A stretch of DNA of 47,187 bases from an uncultured beta proteobacterium (lineage in GTDB: Bacteria > Pseudomonadota > Gammaproteobacteria > Burkholderiales > Burkholderiaceae_E): the NCBI GenBank assembly GCA_903934295.1, contig CAIZNI010000012.1:1-47187 (forward strand). The letters are read 5' to 3'. The notes under the pieces were generated by a model that worked only from the letters and a program-made list of their open reading frames with translations, did not search any database and was not told the DNA's origin. The number at the start of each line of letters is the position of its first letter. Positions within the stretch are counted from its first letter, which is position 1. The translations under genes were made by a program, and so were the position numbers. Shown here one piece after another: positions 39,181-47,187 of the stretch.

Positions 39181-40590
39181 TCAGGCGCGCAGGGTCCTGC
39201 GCAGGCATGCAAGGATGACGCCGCCGACGGCCAGCACCAGCACGCCGATCCAGGCGGCATTCAGACCGCCGAGGTCCTTGCTGTAGACATAGTTCAGGCT
39301 TGACCAGAGCATGTAGGCGCACACCGCGCAGAAGACCATCGGCGTGACCGGATACCACGGCACCTTGAAGGGCCGCGGCGTCTCGGGGTCCTTGCGTCGC
39401 AGCACGAAGAGCGACAGCCCCGAGAGCAGAAAGAACAGCCAGAACACCGGGGCCGTGAATTCCACCATGGCCTTGAAGCCGCCGCCGAGCGCCTCGTTGG
39501 CGCCGAGCAGCACCAGGATCAGGGCTGCCACGCTCTGCACATACAGCGCCACCACGGGCGCCTCGCGCCGCTCGTCCCACTCGCCCAGCCGGCCGAAGAC
39601 CGGCCAGTCGCGGCCCAGCGCATAGTTGGTGCGCGCCCCGACGATCATGGTGGCGTTGATGGAGGTAAGCGCCGAAACCGCCACCATGACCGACATCAGC
39701 TTCTCGCCCACCGGCCCGAAGGCGACGGCAAGCAGATCCGCGGCCACCGCCTGCGACTTCGCCATGCCCTGCATGCCCAGACCATGCCAGTAGGCCCAGA
39801 CGACCAGCAGGTAGAGCGCGGTGATGATCAGGATGGCCCACACCAGGGCTCGGACCATGTTGCGCTTTTCGTCGCGCAGTTCGGCGCTGATGTACGCCGC
39901 TTCGTTCCAGCCGCCGAAGGTGAGCAGCACGAACACCATCGCCAGCCCGATCATCGGCGGGATGGCCGGCGTGCCCGCCGAGGCGCTCGCCGCCGGCGCC
40001 ACCGCTGCCGGCGCGGAACCCTCGCCGTTGCTCACGAGGAACAGCCCGGCGAAGATGATCAGCGCCAGCCCGACCAGATCGACGAAGGTTAGCCAGGTCT
40101 GGGTGGCCGTGCCCGAGCGCATGCCCAGTCCGTTCACCCAGGTGAGCCCGACGATCGACAGCACGGCATAAAGCGCGGCATCGTGGCCCGTGCCCAGCGG
40201 CAGCAGTTGCGCGGTGTAGTCGCCGAACACGAAACCCAGCAGCGCGATCGATCCGGTGGTGATCACCGAGAGACGCGCCCACGCGAACAGGAAGGACACG
40301 CCACGGCCATAGGCGCGGCTGAGGAAGTGGTAGTCGCCGCCCGCGTTGGGGTAGGCGGTCGCCAGTTCGGCATAGCAAAGCGCGCCGATGAGGGAGATCA
40401 GGCCACCGGCGATCCAGACCCCGAACATCCACGCCTCGCTGCCGGTGAAGCTCGCCACCAGAGACGGGGCCTTGAAGATACCGGCCCCGATCACGATGCC
40501 GACGATGATCGCGATGGCCTCCTTGAGGTCCAGGGTTTCGTGCGGCTGCGCTCTCGGCAGTACGGCCGTTGCGGCGGGTTGCGCGGACAT
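39181..40590 (-). CDS. APC-family amino acid permease
   Basis: 469 residues, about twelve membrane helices. Signature pieces: DLKEAIAIIVGIVIGAGIFK (the GxGIF helix of APC transporters), GGLISLIGALCYAELATAYP, NAGGDYHFLSRAYGRGVSFL, IGLAMVFVLLTFGGWNEAAY and SINATMIVGARTNYALGRDW. It imports or exchanges amino acids at the inner membrane; specificity is not evident. It converges with the methyltransferase gene at 38285-39166 (14 bases apart) and is followed upstream on the same strand by a second methyltransferase gene (26 bases apart), suggesting co-transcription with the latter. Confidence 0.93.
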   Translation of the reverse strand: MSAQPAATAVLPRAQPHETLDLKEAIAIIVGIVIGAGIFKAPSLVASFTGSEAWMFGVWIAGGLISLIGALCYAELATAYPNAGGDYHFLSRAYGRGVSFLFAWARLSVITTGSIALLGFVFGDYTAQLLPLGTGHDAALYAVLSIVGLTWVNGLGMRSGTATQTWLTFVDLVGLALIIFAGLFLVSNGEGSAPAAVAPAASASAGTPAIPPMIGLAMVFVLLTFGGWNEAAYISAELRDEKRNMVRALVWAILIITALYLLVVWAYWHGLGMQGMAKSQAVAADLLAVAFGPVGEKLMSVMVAVSALTSINATMIVGARTNYALGRDWPVFGRLGEWDERREAPVVALYVQSVAALILVLLGANEALGGGFKAMVEFTAPVFWLFFLLSGLSLFVLRRKDPETPRPFKVPWYPVTPMVFCAVCAYMLWSSLNYVYSKDLGGLNAAWIGVLVLAVGGVILACLRRTLRA

Positions 40591-40616
40591 GGCGAGACGT
40601 GGGAACGGGGGCTGGG

Positions 40617-41516
40617 TCAGTCGTTCGCGCCGCGGATCGGCGGCGCCGGGCCGACGCGCACGGCGGAGAACGCGATCGAACTCTTGTCGGCGGCGACACC
40701 GGAGCCTTCGATACGGTCGCCGGCGATGCGCCCGCTAAAGGCGCGCAGCACCCCGCGGTCGTCCATCAGCTCGAAAGTGATCAGGTCGCCACGCATCCGC
40801 GGCTCGCGCAGCGACGCATCGAAGGCGGCGAAGCGCACCTTGCCCTCGATCTTCTGGAACGCCTGATCGATGTTCATCTCGCCGCCGGCTTCGCCGCCTT
40901 CGGCGCGCCAAGACAGCCGCCAGGTGCCGCCGGCGTTGGCCGGGAGCATCCAGTAGTAGACGGTCTTGCCGTCGATGTTGGTGGTTTCGTCGGCTTGCCA
41001 GTCGCCCATGGAGAACTGGTGCGAAACGATCCGGGTGCCCGGTTTCATCTTCTGAAAGAGGATGGGGCGCAACCTGAGATTGAGCCCGGGCAGCAGGTAC
41101 ATCGAGATGACGGTGGCCCGGGTGAAATCGCTCTGGAAGATGTCGCCCTGGTCGAAGCGGACCATGTCGGTGACCTTGGCCTCGCGTGTCAGACAGCGCG
41201 ACAGTTCGACCATGTCGGGGTTGAACTCGACGCCATGGCCGCGCGCCCGGAAGTTGCGGGCCGCCGTGATCACGATCTTGCCGTCGCCCGAGCCGAGGTC
41301 GATCAGGTAATCGTTCGGGGTGATCTGCGCCATCCGCAGCATGCGATCGACGAGGCTGTCGGGCGTGGGCACCCAGATCACGTCCTTGCCCGACTGGCCG
41401 ACCGAGGGCTTGAACGTGCACGACGTCGGGGCCTGCGCCCGCGTCGCCGGACTGGCGGTCAGCAGGACGATGCCGGCCAGGGCGGCGATCAGCACAGAGA
41501 GACTCTTGGAGCGCAT
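40617..41516 (-). CDS. Exported class I methyltransferase (FAM173-like)
   Basis: 299 residues with a plain Sec signal (MRSKSLSVLIAALAGIVLLT, cleavage near TRAQA). After SGKDVIWVPTPDSLVDRML comes motif I, YLIDLGSGDGKIVITAARNF (73-80 DLGSGDGK), then GVEFNPDMVEL (Glu97), VRFDQGDIFQSDFTRATVIS and MYLLPGLNLRLRPILFQKMK. The layout parallels the protein at 38285-39166, including GKDV-WVPT before motif I and the beta-rich C-terminal extension. It is the first gene of a two-gene unit with the APC permease. SAM is not known in the periplasm, so the mechanism is open. Confidence 0.85.
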   Translation of the reverse strand: MRSKSLSVLIAALAGIVLLTASPATRAQAPTSCTFKPSVGQSGKDVIWVPTPDSLVDRMLRMAQITPNDYLIDLGSGDGKIVITAARNFRARGHGVEFNPDMVELSRCLTREAKVTDMVRFDQGDIFQSDFTRATVISMYLLPGLNLRLRPILFQKMKPGTRIVSHQFSMGDWQADETTNIDGKTVYYWMLPANAGGTWRLSWRAEGGEAGGEMNIDQAFQKIEGKVRFAAFDASLREPRMRGDLITFELMDDRGVLRAFSGRIAGDRIEGSGVAADKSSIAFSAVRVGPAPPIRGAND

Positions 41517-41837
41517 GGTTTTCTCCGGAAACAGGTAAGGTTCGAAAGGCGCGGCCGGGTAGGCGACTTCCCGCAGCCGGACTCGGCCGGCCTGCCGGCG
41601 GCGGGGTGCATTCTAAGGGCTGTCGGGCCCCGGCACGACAATGCCTGAGCAAGGCACCCAGCCCGCTACCCGACTTCGACCCGGCCGCCCATGCCGAACA
41701 TGCGTCGAGACCGTGCCGCAGCCGGAACTCGAGCCCGGTCTCCCACCCGAATCCGCCGGGGGTGCAAGGATAATGCACACCATGTTGTTTTTCATGCTCG
41801 CCCGTGCCTTTGTGAACCAGACGCTCAGCGCCTCGGC

Positions 41838-42779
41838 ATGCTGAGCGGTGTGCTGTTCGCTTTAGCCGCGGGCCTGATGTGGGGCCTGGTGTTTGTCGGG
41901 CCATTGCTGCTGCCCGACTACCCCGCCGCACTGCACACCTTCGGCCGTTATCTGGCCTTCGGACTGATCACGCTGCCCCTGGCCTTTGTGGACCGCGCCG
42001 AAATTCGGCGCCTGACTCGCGCCGACTGGCTGGTTGCGCTGAAACTGGCCGCCATCGGCAATGTGCTGTACTACCTGTTTCTTTCGAGCGCCATCCAGCG
42101 TGCAGGCGGTGCGCTGCCCACCATGATCATCGGCACGCTGCCGGTGGTCATTGCGGTGGCGGCGAATGTGCTCAACCACCAACGCGACGGGCGTTTTCCG
42201 TGGCTCAAACTGGCCCCACCTTTGGCGCTGATTTTGCTCGGCATCGCCTGCGTCAACCAGGTGGAATGGACGGCCCTGCTGCAAAACCCGCAAGCCGACA
42301 CCAGCCGCTATATCACCGGGGCCGCATTGGCCGTCGGCGCGATGGTTTGCTGGACCTGGTACCCCCTCAAAAACGCCGACTGGCTGCGCGGCCACCCCGA
42401 CCGAAACCCGCGTGTGTGGGCCACGGCGCAAGGCATCGCCACGCTGCCCCTGGCCTTGCTGTGCTACGCAGGGTTCTGGCTTTGGACCAGTGCCACACAG
42501 GACCCACTGCCCATGCCCTTGGGACCCCGCCCGCTCGAATTTCTGGGTCTCATGATGACCATTGCCCTGTTTTCCTCGTGGCTGGGAACCCTGTGCTGGA
42601 ATGCCGCCAGCCAACGCCTGCCCACCGCCCTGGCGGGCCAACTGATCGTCTTTGAAACCCTGGCCGCGCTGGCCTATGCCTTTTGGCTGCGCGGCCAGTG
42701 GCCAGAGCCGCTGACCGTGGCAGGCATTGCCCTGTTGATCATGGGCGTGATCGGCGGTGTCAGGGTCAAAGCGGTTTAG
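41838..42779 (+). CDS. DMT-superfamily (EamA) exporter
   Basis: 313 residues with ten membrane helices. The start MLSGVLFALAAGLMWGLVFV is typical, with helices such as LITLPLAFVD, YLFLSSAIQRAGGALPTMII, PLALILLGIACVNQVEW, MVCWTWYPLKNADWLRGHPD, FSSWLGTLCWNAASQRLPTA and AYAFWLRGQWPEPLTVAGIA. EamA proteins export amino acids or metabolites. The gene uses somewhat more AT-ending codons than its neighbours (for instance AAA, TTT), which may mean later acquisition. It is converged upon by the Ntn hydrolase gene 20 bases downstream. Confidence 0.9.
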   Translation: MLSGVLFALAAGLMWGLVFVGPLLLPDYPAALHTFGRYLAFGLITLPLAFVDRAEIRRLTRADWLVALKLAAIGNVLYYLFLSSAIQRAGGALPTMIIGTLPVVIAVAANVLNHQRDGRFPWLKLAPPLALILLGIACVNQVEWTALLQNPQADTSRYITGAALAVGAMVCWTWYPLKNADWLRGHPDRNPRVWATAQGIATLPLALLCYAGFWLWTSATQDPLPMPLGPRPLEFLGLMMTIALFSSWLGTLCWNAASQRLPTALAGQLIVFETLAALAYAFWLRGQWPEPLTVAGIALLIMGVIGGVRVKAV

Positions 42780-42799
42780 GCCAAGCCGCCGGGGCGTAT

Positions 42800-43831
42800 T
42801 CACACCTGCAGTTCCACCACCGACTGGATGCGCTGCGCGCCGGCCTCGAGCACGCGGTCGGTGACGGTGCTGAAGTCGATTGCCGAAAGCCGCACCGCGC
42901 GCACCTGGCGGTTGTGCATCGAGTGGAAGTAGAGGGTGCGGGCGCCGAGATCGCAGGCGGTGGTCACCTGGGTGGCACTCACGATGTCCTGGGCCTGCTG
43001 ACCCGGCGGCGCGGTAGCCCCCACAGTGATGTTGAAGTTGTCCAGAATGCGGAAAGCCTCGAAGACCGCCTCGGTCGAGGTGGCCAGCGGGCGCGCCAGG
43101 GCGGTGAGCGCCGCGGCCCGCACGAAACGCGAAGGCGGCGAGTAATCGCCGGGCAGGCCGATCAGCCCCGAACCCCCGCCGAAGGGAGCTAGACGCAGAC
43201 CGTCGATGGTGAGCGGCAGCGCCGGTTGGGGCGACAGGCCGATGTAGTTGCGCAAGTTGGTGAGGTGCCAGTCGTAGGTGGGCGAATTGGCAATCACACC
43301 CAGGAAGGCATCGTGAACGACCACGCGGCCACCGTCGATGATCTCGATCACGATGGATGCGCCACTGGGATCGGCAATCTTCCAGTGAAAGGGCAGGGGA
43401 GCGCCGCCAAAGCGCGGATCGACCACCTCGACCACCCGCACCTCGTGCAGGTGGTCGCGCACCTCGGCCACGGTAGTGAACGAGGACAGCATCCACTGCA
43501 TGAAGTCGCCCACGCTGGCCGAGATCGCACGCTCTGCCGGGTCGAAGGGCGCGGGGGAAAAGAAGCCCGGGAAGTAGTAGACCCCCACATAGAGGCCCTG
43601 CTCGTTCATGCCGTCGGGCCCATAGGGTTGGCCGTAGGCGGTGAGCGAGACGAAGCCAAAGCGGCCAGTCCACTGCTTGCCGTCGAGGCCGGTGGGGGTC
43701 TGGGCAGTGAAGCGTCGGCCGCGGCCAAACACCGCCACTCGGTCGTGGTGAGCGTCGCTCAGCGCCCACTCAACCGTTCGGGCAGTGATCACGCCACCAT
43801 CGGCCGAGGTCAGGGAAATTCCGGTGCACAT
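42800..43831 (-). CDS. Choloylglycine hydrolase-family (linear amide C-N hydrolase) Ntn enzyme
   Basis: 343 residues. The start Met-Cys exposes Cys2 as nucleophile after Met removal. [20 protein letters not shown] shows Arg18 in the expected place, Glu21 where Asp21 is usual, and later [20 protein letters not shown] and [11 protein letters not shown] match the substrate-binding Asn and Arg regions of bile salt hydrolase/penicillin V acylase. No signal peptide is visible, so it is cytoplasmic. The family cleaves amide bonds of conjugated bile acids, penicillin V or acyl-homoserine lactones; the substrate here is not predictable. The start ATG at 43831 is decided by the Cys2 requirement. Confidence 0.9.
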   Translation of the reverse strand: MCTGISLTSADGGVITARTVEWALSDAHHDRVAVFGRGRRFTAQTPTGLDGKQWTGRFGFVSLTAYGQPYGPDGMNEQGLYVGVYYFPGFFSPAPFDPAERAISASVGDFMQWMLSSFTTVAEVRDHLHEVRVVEVVDPRFGGAPLPFHWKIADPSGASIVIEIIDGGRVVVHDAFLGVIANSPTYDWHLTNLRNYIGLSPQPALPLTIDGLRLAPFGGGSGLIGLPGDYSPPSRFVRAAALTALARPLATSTEAVFEAFRILDNFNITVGATAPPGQQAQDIVSATQVTTACDLGARTLYFHSMHNRQVRAVRLSAIDFSTVTDRVLEAGAQRIQSVVELQV

Positions 43832-43952
43832 GGTCTGGCGGTCCCGACGGGTTCGGTTGAGATGGGCAGAGTTTAACCACGCAGGCCCCAGGGGGCGAAC
43901 TCACCGGTACGAACTTCGATCTCTTCAATTCATCGGCAATCCTGACGGTTCT

Positions 43953-43972
43953 GAACCGCCCCGGGGCGGTTC
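43953..43972. promoter_or_regulatory. Perfect 20-bp palindrome abutting a small gene's start codon
   Basis: GAACCGCCCCGGGGCGGTTC is a perfect palindrome whose last base is directly followed by the ATG at 43973. As RNA it would make a very stable hairpin in the leader, covering the place of a ribosome site. It may be a regulator binding site, a terminator for the upstream gene on the other strand, or a translational block. Confidence 0.6.
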
Positions 43973-44074
43973 ATGGGTGGGCTGATCCATGTCCTGCTCG
44001 TGATCGCCGTCGTCGTGCTGCTGGTCCGGGTGATCAGGGGACGAGCCTCTGATAGGAGGCCTGGATCGGACTGA
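43973..44074 (+). CDS. 33-residue single-pass membrane protein
   Basis: ATG at 43973 encodes MGGLIHVLLVIAVVVLLVRV followed by IRGRASDRRPGSD and TGA. One hydrophobic helix with a basic C-terminal side matches the small Lmo0937-type membrane proteins (MGG-L-H-LLVIA-V-VL-R-I-G), which are typical companions of stress-induced genes in many proteobacteria. There is no Shine-Dalgarno; a palindrome sits against the start. Confidence 0.6.
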   Translation: MGGLIHVLLVIAVVVLLVRVIRGRASDRRPGSD

Positions 44075-44151
44075 TCGAGTGGTCGATCGGCTCAGGCGGT
44101 GCATCGCGAGCTGTTTGCAAGCGCACCGCTGGCGAATCCTGACCGACAGGT

Positions 44152-45330
44152 TCATTCGGCGAAGCGTCGCTTCACGAGACGAAAGGCTGCGTGCGCCAAC
44201 GCCGACATGAAAAACAGGGCAGCAGCGAACTGCACCGACACATAGGGGTCGCCGCTCCTGTCATAGAGCCAGCCGGCAATCGGCGGCGCAGCGGTCATGA
44301 TCACGAAGTAGCCACTGAAGAACACACCCATGCCGAAGGCGCGGCGTTGCGGCGCCATTGCCTCACCCGTGAGCGCCATGATCACACCGGCCGATGCCAT
44401 CCCGACGAGACCGAAGGCCAGGCTCAGCCAGACGGCGATCGAAACCTCATGCAGCAAAAGCACCGACGCAACAGCGGTGACCGAACAGACATAGAACACG
44501 AGGTCGCGCTTGCCGGTTCGATCGGCGATCTGACCACCCATGGCGATGGAGAAAATCATCACCCAGCTGGCGATGCTGATCACCGCTGCCGCCTCGGTCG
44601 CGCCATAGCCGCCTGATACCAGCACGCGCGGCGCAAAGCTGAGGTAAACGATGTAGCCGGCATTGAACAACCCCCATACCGACGCCGCCAGCAAGGTGAG
44701 GACCAGTTCATGGCGAGGCAATCCCGGGGCAACCATCGCGGCCGCTGCACCGGGGGCTCGCGGCGGCGCGCGGTAAAACAGCGCCACCGCCAGCGCGCCA
44801 ATCACGCAATAAACCGCTGCCACCACAAAAGCCATGCGCCAATCGTAGTTCGCAGCAATCCACACATGGCCGATCTGCCCGATCGCGATACCGACCGGCC
44901 AGCTCGCCACCAGCGCGCCCATCGCGGTGGCCAGTTCACGCCCGCCAAACCAGTCCGCCACCATCTTGGTGAAATAAATCGTGCTGATGACAAAGCCGGC
45001 GCCGGCCGCGATGCGTCCCAGCGCAAGCAACCCGAATCCCTGCGCGACCGCGGCGATTGCACCGCCCAGCGCGAGCGAGACAAGACCCAGCGCGACCAGC
45101 GTGCGGTCGGCAAAATAGCGCCCCGCATATCCCGCCGGCATTGACAGGACCAGCCCGGGCAGCATGAATAGACCGATCAGCGTGCCGATTTGCGCGTAGT
45201 TGAAGCCCAGTTCGTCCACCAGTGAGGTCGATACCGACCCGAGCGCCTGGAACTGCAAGCCCAGGCCAGTGCGGCACGCGAAGAGCATGGCGAGCATGAA
45301 CCAGCGGGTATTGCCTGAATTGATGGTCAT
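44152..45330 (-). CDS. MFS transporter
   Basis: About 392 residues, twelve helices. Pieces include MTINSGNTRWFMLAMLFACR, GLFMLPGLVLSMPAGYAGRY, ADRTLVALGLVSLALGGAIA, ASVWGLFNAGYIVYLSFAPR, SWVMIFSIAMGGQIADRTGK and VGMASAGVIMALTGEAMAPQ. GGQIADRTGKRD is the MFS loop motif A. This is a cyanate/anion-like or general MFS member; substrate unknown. The start is set at the ATG at 45330, with an ATG at 45357 as alternative. The 242 bases upstream hold no gene. Confidence 0.9.
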   Translation of the reverse strand: MTINSGNTRWFMLAMLFACRTGLGLQFQALGSVSTSLVDELGFNYAQIGTLIGLFMLPGLVLSMPAGYAGRYFADRTLVALGLVSLALGGAIAAVAQGFGLLALGRIAAGAGFVISTIYFTKMVADWFGGRELATAMGALVASWPVGIAIGQIGHVWIAANYDWRMAFVVAAVYCVIGALAVALFYRAPPRAPGAAAAMVAPGLPRHELVLTLLAASVWGLFNAGYIVYLSFAPRVLVSGGYGATEAAAVISIASWVMIFSIAMGGQIADRTGKRDLVFYVCSVTAVASVLLLHEVSIAVWLSLAFGLVGMASAGVIMALTGEAMAPQRRAFGMGVFFSGYFVIMTAAPPIAGWLYDRSGDPYVSVQFAAALFFMSALAHAAFRLVKRRFAE

Positions 45331-45572
45331 GAATTCAGTCGAACGGTTTCGTTGCATTCGGAAACGGCGGCTGGCGCCCACTGTCGTTGGCATCAGACAC
45401 GCGCTCGAACCACGAGGTTATCGCCGATGCCTGGATTTCGCCAGCAGGCCAAAAGCCGACACGAATCCGGTGCGCTATTGCCGCAACCACTTTGTCCTGA
45501 GACGGCTCTTCGCCAGGCACCAGCAGACAGACCAACCCGCTGGGCGACTGGTGGTTGAACCTCCACCCCGGT

Positions 45573-47187
45573 TCAGTAGAGCCGGATCGCGCCGTCGAAG
45601 TACCAGGTGCGGCGGATCTCGATCAGGTCCACATCGCGGGCCAGTGCGGGCGAGAACGGCGGGAAGTTCTCGTGGCTCTGAATGATGTTTCGTATCGCCT
45701 GGTCGACTTCCGGCACTCCGCTGGAAACCACGAAGGTCACCGACTCCACAGAACCGTTGCTGCGGACCACCACCGTCACCATTGGATTGACCCCGATCCG
45801 CCTGGCCACCTCGAGGACCGTTTCCTGGGGCGTGCCGGACTGGATCTTTCGCTCCAAAGCCTCTGCGTACCGGATGACTTCCGGGTTGGGGTCGACACGT
45901 CCCCAGACCCTGACCCGGCGAGCCGTGCTCAGCGAATAGGGCAGCAGCGAGGGCAGCCGGGCGTTGCGCGCGGCCTCGACTCGCTGGGCGGCCTCCGCGT
46001 CCAGCTGACGGCCGATCGCGCGCAGACGCGCTTCCCGTTGTGCCTCCTGCTCGGACCGGGCACGGGTGGCCTCCTGCTGTGCCGCGACCAGGCGCTCGGC
46101 TTCGAGTCTTGCGGCTTCGAGTCTTGCGGCTTCGAGTCTTGCGGCTTCCTGCCGTGCATTCTCCTGACGCTGCGCCCCCAGCCGTTCGGCGGCCAAACGC
46201 GCGGCCTCGCGGCGTTCGGCCTCGAGTTTCGCGGCGTCGGCGCGAGCGGCCTCCTGACGCGCGAGTTCCTGCCGCTGCGCCTCCTGCCGCTGCGCCTCCT
46301 GCCGTTGCGCTTCCTGCCGCTGCGCTTCCTGCCGTTGCGCTTCCTGCCGCTGCGCTTCCTGCCGCTGCGCTTCCTGCCGCTGCGCCTCCTGCCGCTGCGC
46401 CTCCTGCCGCTGCGCCTCCTGCCGTTGTGCCTCCTGCCGCTGCGCTTCCTGCCGCTGCGCTTCCTGCCGCTGCGCTTCCTGCCGCTGCGCCTCCTGCCGC
46501 TGCGCCTCCTGCCGCTGCGCCTCCTGCCGTTGCGCCTCCTGCCGTTGCGCCTCACGGCGCGCCGCCTCGCGGCGTTCAGCTTCGAGCCGCACGGACTCTG
46601 CACGCGCTGCTTCCTGCCGCGCTGCCTCCCGTCGATCGGCCTCCAGCCGTGCGATCTCGACGCGCAAGGACTCGAGCCGCGCGTTTTCCTGACGCTGCGA
46701 CTCCTGCCGCTCTGCCGCGATGCGCACGGCGTTTCGCCGCTCGGTCTCCTGCCGAACGACGTCGGCGCGCGCGATCTCCTGACGCTGCTCCTGCTCCGCG
46801 GCCTGCTCCTGCGCCACTCGCGCGAATTCGCTGCGGGCAGCCTCGGCGCGCGCGGCTTCCGTGCGCGCGGCTTCCAGCCGTTGTGTTTCCAGTTGGTCTG
46901 CCGCGATGCGCGCGGCATCCCGGCGTTCGGCGTCAAGTCGCTCGGCCTGCGCGCGCGCAAGCTCCTGGCGCAGCGCCTCCAATTGTTGCGCCGCGCGCGC
47001 GGCTTCCCGCGAAGCCTCCCGTGCGGCATCGTCTGGCTCCCGGCGGACGGGCACCGGCGCCGGCAAGCTCGCCGCAGCCACGACCGGGGGCGTCGGATCC
47101 GCCAGAGTGGGGGAAACAATCGCCACCGTCAGACGCTCCAACGCAAGCACGGGCGGGGCGGGCGGGGCGGGCGGGGCGGGCGGGGCG
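45573..47187 (-). CDS. TolA/TonB-like energy-transducer protein with an AQRQE coiled-coil array, partial
   Basis: The minus strand is open to the right edge. The visible part starts with four APP units (CGCCCCGCC-type DNA), then LALERLTVAIVSPTLADPTP, a long charged Ala/Glu/Arg/Gln helix of about 350 residues including 19 AQRQE repeats, and ends with a TonB-type C-terminal domain: RVWGRVDPNPEVIRYAEALE, NPMVTVVVRSNGSVESVTFV, VSSGVPEVDQAIRNIIQSHE and LIEIRRTWYFDGAIRLY. TonB/TolA proteins connect the inner-membrane proton motor to outer-membrane partners; the membrane anchor lies beyond the window. The coiled-coil is unusually long for TonB and more like TolA. Confidence 0.85.
   Translation of the reverse strand, partial: APPAPPAPPAPPVLALERLTVAIVSPTLADPTPPVVAAASLPAPVPVRREPDDAAREASREAARAAQQLEALRQELARAQAERLDAERRDAARIAADQLETQRLEAARTEAARAEAARSEFARVAQEQAAEQEQRQEIARADVVRQETERRNAVRIAAERQESQRQENARLESLRVEIARLEADRREAARQEAARAESVRLEAERREAARREAQRQEAQRQEAQRQEAQRQEAQRQEAQRQEAQRQEAQRQEAQRQEAQRQEAQRQEAQRQEAQRQEAQRQEAQRQEAQRQEAQRQEAQRQEAQRQELARQEAARADAAKLEAERREAARLAAERLGAQRQENARQEAARLEAARLEAARLEAERLVAAQQEATRARSEQEAQREARLRAIGRQLDAEAAQRVEAARNARLPSLLPYSLSTARRVRVWGRVDPNPEVIRYAEALERKIQSGTPQETVLEVARRIGVNPMVTVVVRSNGSVESVTFVVSSGVPEVDQAIRNIIQSHENFPPFSPALARDVDLIEIRRTWYFDGAIRLY
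46268..46553 (-). repeat. Tandem array of nineteen 15-bp units
   Basis: The unit TGCGCCTCCTGCCGC on the plus strand repeats about nineteen times with few third-position changes, encoding AQRQE in frame on the minus strand. The 15-base period keeps the reading frame for any change in copy number. Near-identity of neighbouring units points to recent slippage expansion. Confidence 0.9.

Noticed and set aside
41862-43769. 635-codon minus-strand frame spanning the DMT and Ntn genes
   Set aside because: It is antisense to the DMT gene and out of frame in the Ntn gene; no domain is visible in it.
46268-46553. CRISPR-like array
   Set aside because: Units are 15 bases with no spacers and lie in frame inside a coding region.
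1-47187. tRNA, rRNA or riboswitch
   Set aside because: No cloverleaf, rRNA core or known riboswitch motif was found by eye; a covariance-model search could still find a short RNA.

Overview
The window looks like a chromosomal segment of a high-GC betaproteobacterium, most likely Burkholderiales. This is inferred from gene content: several Bug/TctC-type periplasmic solute receptors, PhoX, a PACE efflux pump, EthD, RidA, LysE-type exporters and GC-rich codon use. No rRNA, tRNA or CRISPR array was seen, so the genus cannot be fixed from the sequence.

Region 1 (about 1-18.5 kb) is an accessory zone full of wreckage. It holds two outward-facing IS21-type terminal repeat arrays (945-1058 and 18400-18467), an istA N-terminal stub, an IS3 OrfA stub, and four remnants of an IS91/ISCR-like rolling-circle element. 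Three of those remnants share the same 3' end, and two keep a 21-bp end resembling the ISCR oriIS. Broken host genes sit between them: an IlvD/Edd-type dehydratase, hutC-like, GntR, HMG-CoA lyase, a 3' gyrB fragment, a nitroreductase with its middle deleted, a TctC 3' end, a dienelactone hydrolase end, a cyclase-type alpha/beta hydrolase fragment and a methyltransferase start. Three apparently intact toxin-antitoxin pairs (two HigBA types and one FitAB/VapBC type) and one HigBA fossil lie here. FitAB has three evenly spaced palindromic operators upstream. Intact cargo includes a lipoprotein, a zinc-ribbon/coiled-coil membrane protein, RidA, an RCC1-repeat secreted protein, a TctC receptor, a PACE pump and a thioesterase.

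Region 2 (about 19-27 kb) is a compact cyclic-nucleotide cluster on the plus strand. It runs alpha/beta-hydrolase-class III cyclase, membrane protein with a cNMP-binding domain, Crp/Fnr regulator, then a 1139-residue SAM-domain/cyclase/STAND-ATPase/helical-repeat protein. Making and sensing a cyclic nucleotide are thus encoded side by side. EthD lies upstream on the minus strand; a class I methyltransferase and a small membrane protein lie downstream on the minus strand.

Region 3 (about 27.5-35.5 kb) has a minus-strand operon of two TctC receptors and an MBL-fold alkylsulfatase-like protein. It diverges from a LysR regulator across a clear inverted-repeat operator. A class V aminotransferase, two LysE-family exporters and two small proteins follow.

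Region 4 (35.6-47.2 kb) has phoX with a Pho box, two related exported class I methyltransferases on either side of an APC amino-acid permease, a DMT exporter, a choloylglycine-hydrolase-family Ntn enzyme, a 33-residue membrane protein behind a perfect 20-bp palindrome, an MFS transporter, and at the right edge a TolA/TonB-like protein with a long AQRQE repeat array.
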